Assembly: GCF_001632365.1 (NCBI RefSeq)
Contig: NW_024468515.1
Coordinates: forward strand, 665,315 to 729,314
DNA: 64,000 nt
Direction: 5' to 3'
Source: Laetiporus sulphureus 93-53
Lineage: Eukaryota; Basidiomycota; Agaricomycetes; Polyporales; Laetiporaceae
A program made the translations under genes and the position numbers. The notes below the pieces were generated by a model. It had not been told where the DNA came from. It was given only the letters and a program-made list of their open reading frames with translations, and did no database searches. Positions 11,418-24,927 of this stretch are shown here, piece by piece (within the stretch, counting starts at the first letter, position 1; every line of letters starts with the position of its first letter).

Positions 11418-12253
11418 ATGAGAATATCTGCCCGCGGTGAACTAGCCTTGGAGCTTGTCATTGAAATCGCGGAACTGGGCGTAGCGGACATCGGTGCCGC
11501 TCGCAACCTAGCACACGTCTGCTCATGGACGCGCAAACTCGCCCTTCCACAACTGTATCGCACTTTGGCTCCGCTGACCAGTGTGCATCGGCTGTGCGCT
11601 TTCCCCGATCATTTTTGCGAAACGTATGGCTGGATGATCCCATGTCACTCTGTGCATCTTGCTCTACTATGCGCAACATTTCCTGGGTCTGGTCCACCGT
11701 GTTCAACCTCGCATTCTCATACATGTTCCTCGATGCATGTGCGGAAACGCCAGCGTCCTCGCCCGTAGTGCGCTCTGACACTCTCTATGACGATCGACAG
11801 CCCGACTCTATACAGATGCTTTCTTGGGGAAGCATGCTCCCCCAGCTAGCGTCGGTCACGCATGTGCGCTTTCACGCTGGCTACGATTGGAATGCCTTGC
11901 ATCTGAACGTGCACATGGACTCTCTCCGGTTCGTCGCGCTCGCTGCCGACAACGCTAGCTTCCCGGAGCGAGTGATCTTCGCTATGGTCCTCCTCATGAG
12001 AAGGCAGGATATCCAGATGATTGTTCTTGTATTGCCCCCGTCCAACGATTTTGCGACTTGGACTCATCGTGTCACGGACACCAAATGGTATCATGATAAC
12101 CTCTTTGTAGTTCCCTTATTGGGACGCACAGATGAACCACGGGCGGAATGGGAAGATGACATTAATGAGAGGGAGGACATCTGGCAAAGAGCTCGAAGAT
12201 TCCGGGAAGCGGTCGAAAACGGCAATCGCAATGAGATCGAGAAGATGTGGTAG
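11418..12253 (+). pseudogene. F-box-like / LRR-type hypothetical protein with a frameshift
   Basis: The first frame (11418 to about 11616) opens MRISARGELALELVIEIAEL and continues with HVCSWTRKLALPQLYRTLAP. This is the usual start of the very large agaricomycete F-box-like family, where an N-terminal helix pair is followed by 'W..LALP.LY.T'. From about 11616 to the stop at 12253 the coding signal continues in another frame (LRNVWLDDPMSLC..., then THVRFHAGYDW, ending EIEKMW). The switch falls at a T5 run (11612-11616), and no GT-AG pair could join the frames across so few bases. One extra T would restore a single frame of about 280 codons. Either it is a genuine frameshift in a rapidly evolving family or a homopolymer base-call error. 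Function is unknown; members are often treated as substrate adaptors. Confidence 0.65.
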
Positions 12254-12839
12254 GTTTCGATTCATGCCTCGGAGATCCCAAGTCACTCAAGCTGTCGCAT
12301 TAGCACTCCTGATACTGGAGGTTCCGATGATGGGAGCGACTAACACTTTCTCTCGTGTTCCTATTTATCGTCCAATGCTACTGACTCTAGAAATCCCCCA
12401 TATGCTCAGATACGAATGCGTTGTTCTGTCTATCGTTCCGCTATGTAAATCTGTTTCCTCTCGAGGGTTGCCAATTGCAAGACAAATCTTCGCCCAAAGC
12501 ATCTCTTTCTTCACGTGTGTATTGCGGCGAAGCTCATGCATTTCGCCAGATAGTATGAACGCTGGTCCGCAAGCGTGCCAAATACCACATGAAATGATGC
12601 CAGTGAAGACCGCACCAGCAATTGCGTGAAAAGGTATACTACATTGAACGAATGCAGGAGTGATGATGACCAAAGGCAAAGCGTATGAGTGACCAAACGT
12701 CAAAAGATAAGAACAAAGCCTGCAAGTCCGTATAATTTACTATGCATTGCGAGGATGACGTTGATAACCCATAGGTCATAGAGCAATTAAGCATATCGAA
12801 AGAATATGCAAGATCCCATAAAGGAGACAATGAAGGCTA
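12254..12839. other. Intergenic, nothing recognised
   Basis: Short overlapping ORFs on both strands, none with family motifs. It is the 3' flank of both the F-box-like gene and the STE50 gene, which converge here. Confidence 0.5.
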
Positions 12840-15264
12840 CTAGGCGACTGTTGTCGCCCTAGTCTGCATAGGAGGAAATGCCGAGGACATTGGCGAGACT
12901 TGAGGTTGCGTGCTTGTGGAAACCTCCGCTTCTCCGTACACAGCAGAAAGACCATGAGGACCGCTAGTGCTCGGCGTTTGCGGGTTTCCGAGACTCGATG
13001 GGACTTTACCAATGTACCATGACTGTCATTAGTATATTCAATCAGAAGGATTGAATGCAGCACAAACTAGCGAATACTTACCGGCACCCATCCACGATCG
13101 CCTGTCTCCTCCTTAACAGCCTAGAATTATGGACATCAGTTATGCTAGAAAGATAGATCACTATTGCCACCCTACATATGACCAATGATTGTACCGCTTG
13201 AACACCCTGACATAGTCGTCCTTCGCCAGGTTGAGCTCTTCCTCTCCTTTCTTCTTGTAGTCCATGAGCGCGATGCCCGGGAAACTTGTTGACAGGATGC
13301 TTAAAGGCAAGATAGGCGTCCGTCCTGCAGGTGATTGTGGTGGCGAGCTGGGGGATGAAGACCGAGCAGTTGCTTCTGCGATGGCCGTGGCAACAGGAAC
13401 TCGTGTTTCGAGAAGACAGCCTGCGGGTACCCAGCCCTGCTTTGCTTGATCTGGTTCCACCAAGCCGGCGCCTGCAGGATCTCTCTGCACAACCCACCAG
13501 CCGCGCGCTCTCGATAAAATGATGAACGTATCTCCACTAAGTAACAAGATCAACGCGTGCCACTACAGGGACACAATGGGAGACAATGCACTCACACAAC
13601 GACATCAAACTCATCCTCCTGTTCTGCCATATATGGATAGATGGCAACCGCATACGATACCCCAGTAGAAGGTGGGATCTCTCTCACCACGGAGGAGCCC
13701 GCAGGGTCCCCACCCTCTGCTGACACAGAACCTGAATGCGAGCTATGTAATTTCGCGTTCTCCGTAGACCCACCTTGCTCATCCACACGATCCTTGCTCT
13801 CGATGGCCGGCGACATGAGTTCCGGCCATCCTGACTGGGCGTTTGGCACTCCAGTCATCAAAGGAGGTGCTCCGTTCGGATGGTGTAGCTTCGAAGGATC
13901 TTGTCCTGAGGCGTTGCTCTGACTTTGTTGAGCAGATGACGATGGCAGGGACTTGGCGGAGGTTGACGCCTCCGATGCTCTGCGCGCAGCCTGCTTTTGC
14001 TGAGCGACAGCGATGGGGGAACGAATGTCTCTGATGTGCTTCAGCATGAAGACTGGATTCTTTTTAGACTCCTTTAGCTTCTGGAAAAGTAGCAACGGTT
14101 TCTCATCGTAGCTCAAGCACCTCTCGATACGGTTGCCTTGACAAGTATCAGCGACGTGGAAAGGCAACTAGGGCGACAACCAATGAAAGGCCTACCTGGC
14201 GAACCATAGCAGATAAACATAGCATAGTTCTGCCAATCGTCGTTGTTGATCTTGTATTTCTTGAGAGCAGCTGGCAACACCTTCCACGCTGGGTCGTCCA
14301 GGCTGACCTTGAAACTCTTGAGATTGTCTGAACTTTCCTGTCGCACGGGTTTGGAAGGCGGCTGTAGGGAGCTACTGGATGCAGCATTCGGATGTGCGCT
14401 CGAAGGGGGCTCGGTAGTGATCGGCGTCTGATGAGACCGTGACCTATCCGATGGTGGACCAGAACGAGGACCACTGGAATTGGTGTCGTGTTCCGCACGT
14501 TGCGGTGACGGCTGTGGAGACTCCACTATCTCCGGGGGAGGTATTGGCTTTGTAGGCGAACGAACGGGCTTCCAGGAGGCCCACTTAAAGGAATGTGAAC
14601 GCACAGGGCTTTCTGTCTCTGACTAGAACGTGTGTAAGATATGACGATGAACGATCATGCGATGTACTTGCCTGAGGACGCAACACTGTGCTATTCCGGA
14701 TGTTGCTCACGTCTTCAAGACATGAATGCAGACTGTCGCGTAGATGTCGGTTGTCTTGCTCCAATTGCCGTAGCCGCTCGTCTGCATTGATTTTGAATAT
14801 GATCGCTAGGCAGGTTTGAGATTTACTCACTCTGCTCCCTAACCAGCTCGTATAGCTTGTCGACGTTCACCTGTTCCTTCCGTTCTTCCAGTTCGGCTTC
14901 ACGAGATTGAATGATAGTCTGTAGATTATCTAGGAGGAACTTACACGGCGGTACATAGTGGTCTGGCTCGATCGGGATTCCTTGCGCGAGCTTGATGTTA
15001 TACACACCCTTGAGGATAGCGAGCCGCTGGCCAATGGTCGCAATGCCCACTTCCTTCAGACCTTCGGCATCGAGCCAACAGAGTATCTCGCCGGATATTC
15101 TGTGCTCTGATGGGCCCATTCAGAACGCATCCTGTCCAATCATCCGAACATCACCCACCTCGGATCTGCTGCTCGTAATTGGGAAGGCCCAACTTGATGA
15201 GCCACGCATGAACGTCACCTTCGTCCCAGTCGAGAATACTCGTCCGCAGGTCAACCGAGGACAT
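12840..15264 (-). CDS. STE50: Ste50/Ubc2-type MAPK cascade adaptor (SAM-RA-SH3-SH3)
   Basis: Adaptor that in other fungi links Ras/Cdc42 signals to the Ste11-type MAPKKK. Proposed exons: 15264-15159, 15106-14831, 14781-14672, 14622-14196, 14136-13596, 13536-13176, 13120-13082, 13022-12840 (680 aa). A SAM domain lies at about residues 8-75 (VHAWLIKLGLPNYE, ISGEILCWLDAEGLKEVGI, RLAILKGVYNIKLAQ). A short coiled coil (ERLRQLEQDNRHLRD) follows, then a Ras-association domain near residues 250-340 (FKVSLDDPAWKVLPAALKKY, CLSYDEKPLLLFQKLK). Two C-terminal SH3 domains follow: AIYPYMAEQEDEFDVVVGD with GWWVVQRDP, and ALMDYKKKGEEELNLAKDD with WSYAVKEETGDRGWVPSWYI. The paired SH3 domains are the basidiomycete-specific extension known from Ustilago Ubc2. 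Intron 3 has the textbook GC donor CAG|GCAAGT. Confidence 0.93.
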
Positions 15265-15603
15265 GTCTGTCGAGGCAAGAGCTGTGGGATGACGTTCACC
15301 TCAAACGAGGGGTTAATGGCGGGAAGTCCCAGAACGAGAGCAGCGGCCCTGCAGCGGCAACAACAGTGACCGGGGTCTGTCTTGATGTGGTCGCTCTCAG
15401 GGCTACAATTATCTGGCAGTTTTCCTGCAGAGGTGCCGTAGGAGCTTTACGTACAGACCACGCAGGACAATGTGCGAGTTGTGCAGCTGACGGGCGTTTG
15501 GCACACACAAGGTCACCACACCGGGTGCAGTGAGGCGCTCTTCGCGGGACACGAATCGACGCGCTCGTAACGCTCATGCTCATTGTCTACTCCGTTAAGC
15601 TAC
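15265..15603. promoter_or_regulatory. Divergent intergenic region, STE50 and 15604 gene
   Basis: 339 bp separate the two start codons. It presumably contains both promoters; no specific elements were identified. A 95-codon minus-strand ORF here has no in-frame ATG continuity with STE50. Confidence 0.5.
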
Positions 15604-18600
15604 ATGGATGACCTCTATCGGAACGCCTGGAGTGACCAAGCAGAGCGTATGCTCCCGGATGTGAAGCCTGCTCTTAGCTCGACCTCATGGCTTTCGCCCA
15701 CACTCGCGCTTTCCGAGGAAGAGGCTGATCTGGCAACACCTTCTTGGTCTACGGGAACCGGTATTCACTGGAATGAGCCTTCAGAAAACTCGGGCATCTC
15801 GTGGACTCAAACAGATACCGACGCGGGCTGGGGGGCAAGTACTTATGAAGGCATCCAGCTTGGCGGGCCTGCCGAGAGGGAAGAATCGCCGCCGCCATCC
15901 ACTGCGGAGGCAGACGCTGAGACACAGGCGGAGATTCAGGCACAGGCAGAGACTGAGACCGAGATTGAGAAACGGGAGACGACTGTGTCTATTCCTCAAT
16001 CCCCCAAAGTCTCAGCTGTCTCGGACGTCGAGCCATCGTCGCCGCATTCGCCTGCCGAGATACAATTACCTCCTTCCGTTGTATCTTCTCCGGCCTTCGG
16101 GACCTTGTCGCTACCACCTGATCAAGATGGCTTCGGCACATTTGCGTCTGCAATAAGCCCAGACGAGGAAACAGCCTTGGCTTTGGAGGAAAGCGAAATT
16201 AATGCGGACGCTTGGGGGTCCGCGTGGGCCACTAGAACTGATGCTGCAGAAAGTACAGAGGAGCCTGTTGATGAGTGGGAGACAGCTCGGCGGCTCAGAG
16301 CTAAACAAGACCGCAGAGTTGTGAGTCAGTGATGGTGCTCATGGACTAGTCGGTTTGTGAATGACATCGACACAAACAGCCTCCCGAGGTCTTAGCATCT
16401 ATTCTGAGTGAATGCGACAGTTTCGTGCGTGACGCATGGCCTACGTCTGAGAATGGGGATGCAGAGGACGAGGAAGGAAGGAAGGAGGATTGGCAACGTG
16501 GGATGGAGAGCGTTGAAGGTCTGTAAGTGCAGGATCATGCTTATAACAGGACATCCGTCTCAATTCGATGCATAGTGAATCCTTCGTTCAAACCTTTCTA
16601 CCACCGTTGACCCTTCAGCCGCCCGTGCACTTCGGCAAGACCGAAGTCGCTAAACGGATGGCAACCTCCGTGCGTCTGACGAAGAACATGGCCCTTACCA
16701 AGGGCAGTCCCATGTCGCATTACCTCGCTGCTAAGGGCTCCATTGCGTGGGAGGTTGCTGTTAAGAGTCGCAAGGAGATAACTGAAGACGATGTACCCCT
16801 AGGTTGGCGGATCTTGGAGAAGGAGCCATCGCATGAAGTCGCCTTTGATGCCAACAAAGGGAAGAAACGAGCTAGCAAGATCTTCTCATTCTGGGGGCGC
16901 AAGGACTCGAGCGTTGCTCATTCTCGCACGTCGTCCCAGACAACCAGCGTGTCGCAGTCGGAGGCTGCACATAGCCCCATTATTGGAGAGACTGATTCGC
17001 GACGTACTAGCCATGACACTGTTGAGCCAACAGCAAACGCCAGTATGGATAAGATTGCCTCGCCAGTCCAGGTTTCTTCGCCGGCGTCTCAATCCACTCC
17101 GTCCGCCTCTACCTCCGCTGCACAATCACCACCCCCAACGATGTCATCTTATTCGACAGCGCCAGAGCCCCAGTTCGATCAAGCTGAAGTTCCTTCCCCA
17201 CCTCTCCCATCCGCCGTCTCGCGTTTCTTGAACAGGTTCTCGCGGCACCGGAGTGCAACGGCTCCTCTAAGCTCGCAGGGCTCGCTCGCGCTATCATCTG
17301 ACGACTTGGAATTTCTGTCTGATATCGTGCCCAGTGCAAGTGACGGCAACGATGATGATTTCATCACGAGCTTGAGGGCACTACCAAATACAGTGAAGCC
17401 AACGCCGCTGCCGCCCATGCTGCCTCCCCCTCCACCTGCGCCGCGGCGTACTGCAAGTCCTGTCAGTAGATCCGGAAGCGCAGCGCCAGGAACGCAGCCT
17501 GCATTGGATGACTTCGACTCGTTCTTCGACTGCTTGGATTCCGGAGCGTCTGCCAATGGGAAGGAGGTCTCATTGTCCCCTCTTAATGGCACTGCACCTT
17601 TGAAGCCTGCGTTTGCTGCTGTGTTGCAACCAACTCGGCCGTCGACGCCTTCTGTGTCCCTTATGCCTGGCGATTCTAATACACCAGAAAAGTCCACTAG
17701 TCCTCCACCTCTGGCCGATATCTCGACGAAACAGCCTTTTCAGCCTTTCTTTCTCCCCTCACCACCCTCCTCTCGTTCTCATACTCCTATAGCTGCTACG
17801 GGCATAAGGTCAGGTATACCTCCGCCAATCCAGACGATGCCAATAAATGCACAGGCGAAGGCGCAAGCTGACGCATCTTTCGGTGATAGGGCGCCACCAC
17901 CACCTATTTCGCGACCCCGATCAACATCTATTGTGTCAACGGCACCATCAGAAGAGATTCGCTCGCCATCTACGCCTGGGTCGGCTCGCCCATTGGCAGA
18001 GCTGTATCCAAACGCGTATCGTGCGAGCGCGGCGTCGAGGTCATTTGTCCTGCCACCACCACCTCCACCGCCAAGCCGTGCTCAGATATTGCCGCCTCCC
18101 CTGGCTCCTCCTCCGCCGGGTCCATCGTTGTCTCGCAAGACGACTGCTCTCAATATATTTGACAATGATGACTTCTCCGACTACTTGTCATCGTCCGCGA
18201 GCTCGACGTCAGAGCCCGTCCTCCAGCCTGTTTTGGCCTCTACGCCGCGTGTCTCAACTCCCGTTAGCACGCCTTCGTCGACCATTCCTGGATCTGCAGC
18301 ACCTGTGCTCGCTCCCCATCCTGTTCTGCCAGGTCCCTCCTCCAAACCTCCCCGTCTGTCGCTAGCTTCGACATCCAACTTTGCGGCATTCGATGACGAC
18401 GAATTCTCGGATTTTCACTCATCGGCCGCTTCGGCGCATCCTAGTACTTCCTGCGATACACCCCTTTTCTCCGAATACCAGTCCTCCAGCTCTTCTGCAA
18501 TCCATCGATCAGATTCCTCGAAACAATTTGACTCCCCGACGCTGGATGACAGATTTGCCTCCGAAAAAGCGTTTCTCACCCCGGGCAAGACGGTCGGTTT

Positions 18601-19156
18601 CGACGTTTCCAGTGCTTCTCCGATGCTTTCTACACCTTCGCCGCCCAAACCGATATCCAAGACGGAGTCCATTTCTCCTATATCGCCCCAGAAGCTTGCA
18701 GAGCCTCAGCCACAGCAGGCGGCAGTAGGAACAGTTTCGAACCTGACCAGGGCGGCATCGCTGAAACGGACGCTCAATTTGATGGAACGTGCCGCTGCCC
18801 ATCCAGGACGATGGCCAGCGCCGCCCTCGCCGCTTCCGGAGGCGATCCCTGCACCACCTCCGGGTCCTGGCACTTTAGCACGTGTGGACCTATTGGGTGA
18901 TGAGTGGCATACGAAGGATGGGCCTTCGCCGTCTGTGCCCGCGCTGCCTAACGCCATCAACCCATCATCATCTGCAACTGGGTTGGGCATTGATAGCAAA
19001 CCCACGTCTCCTCTACCTCTCTTCCATTCTCAGTCGGTGAGGAGTGCATCCAAAAGTGATGTGTTGGCTACGCGGCCAGCAACGACGACGCCGTTGAATG
19101 CGTCGAGGAATGGCAGACTTTCAGCGCAAGACTTGCTGTTCTTCGAAGGATTGTAG
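15604..19156 (+). CDS. Large Pro/Ser-rich protein with repeated acidic-Phe motifs
   Basis: Not assigned to a named family. Proposed exons: 15604-16320, 16380-16522, 16576-19156 (1,146 aa, phases consistent). The N-terminal part is acidic (MDDLYRNAWSDQAERMLPDV, then Glu/Ala/Thr-rich repeats of AETQAEIQAQAE). A conserved-looking globular block spans exons 2-3: SECDSFVRDAW, VEGLESFVQTFLPPLTLQPP, then HFGKTEVAKRMATSVRLTKN and GSPMSHYLAAKGSIAWEVAV. The rest is disordered, with proline runs (PPPPPPP). It carries repeated short motifs, DDFDSFFD, DNDDFSDYL, DDDEFSDFH and DGFGTF, of the acidic-phenylalanine type that binds clathrin-adaptor ear domains. A trafficking accessory role (aftiphilin/Laa2-like) is therefore an inference only. 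ATG 15604 is chosen because the upstream in-frame codon at 15583 is TTG. Confidence 0.85.
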
Positions 19157-19963
19157 TACGCTTACGAACAGTCATTTACTAAGTGTAACGTCCTTATAAT
19201 GACCATGAGGGGGGGTATCGAGAGTACTGGTAGCATCGCAAATCTATTATACATAAGAGGAGTGGAAAGCTGCGGACCATATTACGGTTGGTTCAAATCT
19301 GCAAACTCTCTCGTAGATCATGAACGGCACCAAATCACTTCAAATTAAATAAAAGTATTCGCGGACATCGTGCGTAGTCGAATACACTCGTCGGAGAACT
19401 TGTGAGTTGGGAGGATGCCAGATGCCAGAAGGTAATGCAAGTGTGTCTAGTCACCGTAATCAGTCGCATCTTTCCTACGTCGCGCTTCGACAATGGTTGA
19501 TGTACAGGCAAAGCCAACTACGAAACCACAGCCACGGGTATGGGAGTGACCTACTTGTCTCCCCTAGGCAGACAACAAAATGCCTCCTTGTGTGAAGGAC
19601 GGAGGTCAGGAGGTATAAAGAGTGACCTACAGTGGAATTTAGTTCAAAACATACTAACATCATCAAGGATGCATCTAATATCCTCGACGCAATCCGAGAA
19701 GTTACCAAACGCCGTGTGGAGCTTGAAGTTCCTGTGGCCAACTGACAAGCAGTTTTCATGACTCTGTGCAGCCAGAACGCTCGTCTTATACTACCACAAC
19801 TTGAACAGATTAATTGCTGTTCCATCTAGCCTCGAGTCCATGCAACGCGTCTGTGGCGCGATAATTGTGACTGATCACGTGCAACACCGAAATTGGCGTC
19901 TGACAAATGACTTCGGGAATGTAGACTCGAAGACCACACCTCGGATTTCTATCCTGAACAAAG
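19157..19963. other. Intergenic, nothing recognised
   Basis: About 800 bp with only scattered ORFs under 120 codons and no family motifs. Presumably the NBP35 promoter and the 3' flank of the preceding gene. Confidence 0.5.
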
Positions 19964-21103
19964 ATGATCGCATTACAACAATCTACATCCGCGCCAGATC
20001 CTCTCTCTGTTCCATTAAATGCTCCGGAACACTGTCCAGTGAGTCCTGCTCGGTTCGAAAAGCGCTCCAGCGATTGATCGACAGTACGCAGGGCACCGAG
20101 TCCGAGCTTGCAGGCAAGGCCGACGCATGCGCTGGATGTGCAAACCAAGAGATCTGTGCTTCAGGACAGACAAAAGGTCCGGACCCTGCTCTCCCATTGG
20201 TGAGAGAGCGTATGTCTACTGTGAAGCGAAAGATACTCGTGCTCTCCGGGAAGGGAGGTGTTGGCAAGTCCACCTTCACCGCTCAGCTCGGATGGGCCTT
20301 CGCTGCTGATGAACAGCTACAGGTCAGTAGTTACAGCGATAACCATGGAGGTTGCTACTGACGTGTACTCGCAGACAGGCATCATGGACGTAGACATCTG
20401 TGGCCCGTCCATCCCCACTATCCTCGGCATTGCATCCGAGCAAGTCCATGCATCATCCTCGGGCTGGTCTCCCGTCTACGTGCAAGATAACTTGAGCGTC
20501 ATGTCTGTCGGTTTTATGCTCCCCTCATCCAAGGACGCGGTCATGTGGCGAGGGCCGAAGAAGAACGGGCTCATCTCCCAATTCCTCAAAGACGTCGACT
20601 GGGGCACGCTTGACTACCTCGTTATCGATACTCCCCCGGGTACGTCCGACGAGCACCTCAGCGTCGTGCAATATCTCAAGGAGAGCGGCATCGATGGTGC
20701 TGTGGTCATCACGACTCCGCAGGAGGTCGCGCTGCAGGACGTGCGGCGCGAGATTGACTTTTGCCGGAAAGTCGGCATTCGGGTGCTTGGTCTAGTGGAG
20801 AATATGTCGGGCTTTGTTTGTCCGAACTGCAAAAATGAGTCGCAGATATTCAAGCCGAGCACGGGTGGCGGGCGAAGACTCGCTCAGGACATGGGGGTGG
20901 ACTTCCTGGGCGCTATCCCTCTCGATCCTCGTATAGGCAAGAGCGCAGACTACGGCGTCAGCTTCCTGGATGAATATTCAGATAGCCCTGCAAGTCAGGC
21001 CTACTTGGACATCATTGACAGTATGTGCGCTCTGTCCTCGCGGGTGGTTCCTTCAGCTAACTGGCTCTACTACCCAGAGCTAAGAGAGAAACTAGGCGAC
21101 TAG
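19964..21103 (+). CDS. NBP35: Cytosolic Fe-S cluster assembly P-loop NTPase Nbp35
   Basis: Scaffold ATPase of the cytosolic iron-sulfur assembly (CIA) machinery, acting with Cfd1. Proposed exons: 19964-20038, 20092-20322, 20375-21103 (344 aa). The N-terminal cluster-binding motif is intact: a Cys in NAPEHCPGTESE, then CAGC and NQEIC. The deviant Walker A is [16 protein letters not shown], Walker-type [15 protein letters not shown] follows, then [48 protein letters not shown], and the C-terminal bridging CPXC motif in [10 protein letters not shown]. Presence of the N-terminal four-Cys motif distinguishes it from Cfd1. The protein is a normal length for the family. No signal for an organelle is present, as expected for a cytosolic enzyme. 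Confidence 0.97.
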
Positions 21104-21363
21104 ATTGTTTGGATATTCTGCTTGGAGATCTTTGTGGGCATCGTTTACCCGTTCGTCTGTATCATACCACTGTAATACTTAGCATGTATTCTAGCTCTAC
21201 CATACGGATGGCTCTACATGTCTAGCTACGTTCTCAGCTGTGGACGTTATCGTACATCTAGATCATCTACGATCGTTACCCAGGGACGCATCGCATATTA
21301 TCTCTCCAATCCGTATTCTACCATCCTTTCCGTGCACTCGATGTATCTAACTGCGCTCACTCT

Positions 21364-24017
<2,654 letters not shown>

Positions 24018-24927
24018 CGCAGGAGATGCGAGGCGCCTCGTTGCTGAACGGGGCGTCGTCGTCTAGCAATCAGGTATAGCACGATCCGAGACAAGCAGAG
24101 AAGCCGCTACGTGTGTATGAAATGCTGCAGGAGATGGCCGTTAGCGGCAAGTGTCCGGGGAGCACATATCACATTCCGGCCAAGCGGCCCCGGCTCAAAA
24201 TGTCAATCGTATTGACAACGTCGCCCAATCCGGCGGCAACGATGCGAGATCCATCTCGCTTAGCCAGTTGCCACAACCATAGCCGCGGAGGTAGAGTTGC
24301 GTACTTACATGTTTTAGCACGTTGTTGATGATGCGCTTCAATTTCGTGGCAACCCCGACAAGCCCCCGTTCCACTCGATCATTGAGTAAACAGTAGTAGC
24401 CGTGCGGGTAGTACAAGGAATGTGGGCCTCTCTCGCCGTTTTCCTTCGAGCAGGTCGCCTGCGAGATTCTATGCAGCTGGAATATGGTATCTAAGTACGG
24501 CGATGTTGGCGGGGATGAAGAAAAGAACGTCAGATAACACGTGCTGGTTCAGAAGTAGCTATAGCCTCTACGACTGTTGCCGGGGCCACAATTTCGCCAC
24601 ATTTGACGGAGTTTGTCTTATATTAATTGATGAAAAATAAACTTACAACGATTTTGTGCGTGAAGGCTTGCAGTACTTGATCGTGTTGCGCACAAAATGT
24701 ACAGGGATCGTAATCCTTCATAAAGCCTCGGAGAAGGCCTGACATGGACGAAATATCATACGAACATTACATACAACTAAAATACAACATACTTGGTTTT
24801 CCGAGATACACACCAATCCGGCAGTACAACGTCAAAGCCCAAGTACAGCATCGAGGATCCGCCCAAGCGCGAACCGGTCGTCGCTGTCTTGCGCAATCAA
24901 CATAGTTTGATTCCCCACACCTTCACT
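24018..24927. other. Intergenic, nothing recognised
   Basis: About 900 bp between the SLT2 5' end and the makorin 3' end. Only short overlapping ORFs (60-75 codons) on both strands; no repeat or RNA structure was seen by eye. Confidence 0.5.

Noticed and set aside
19285..19300. tRNA T-loop-like GGTTCAAATC string
   Set aside because: Flanking bases do not form the T-stem, and no acceptor or anticodon arm could be folded around it.
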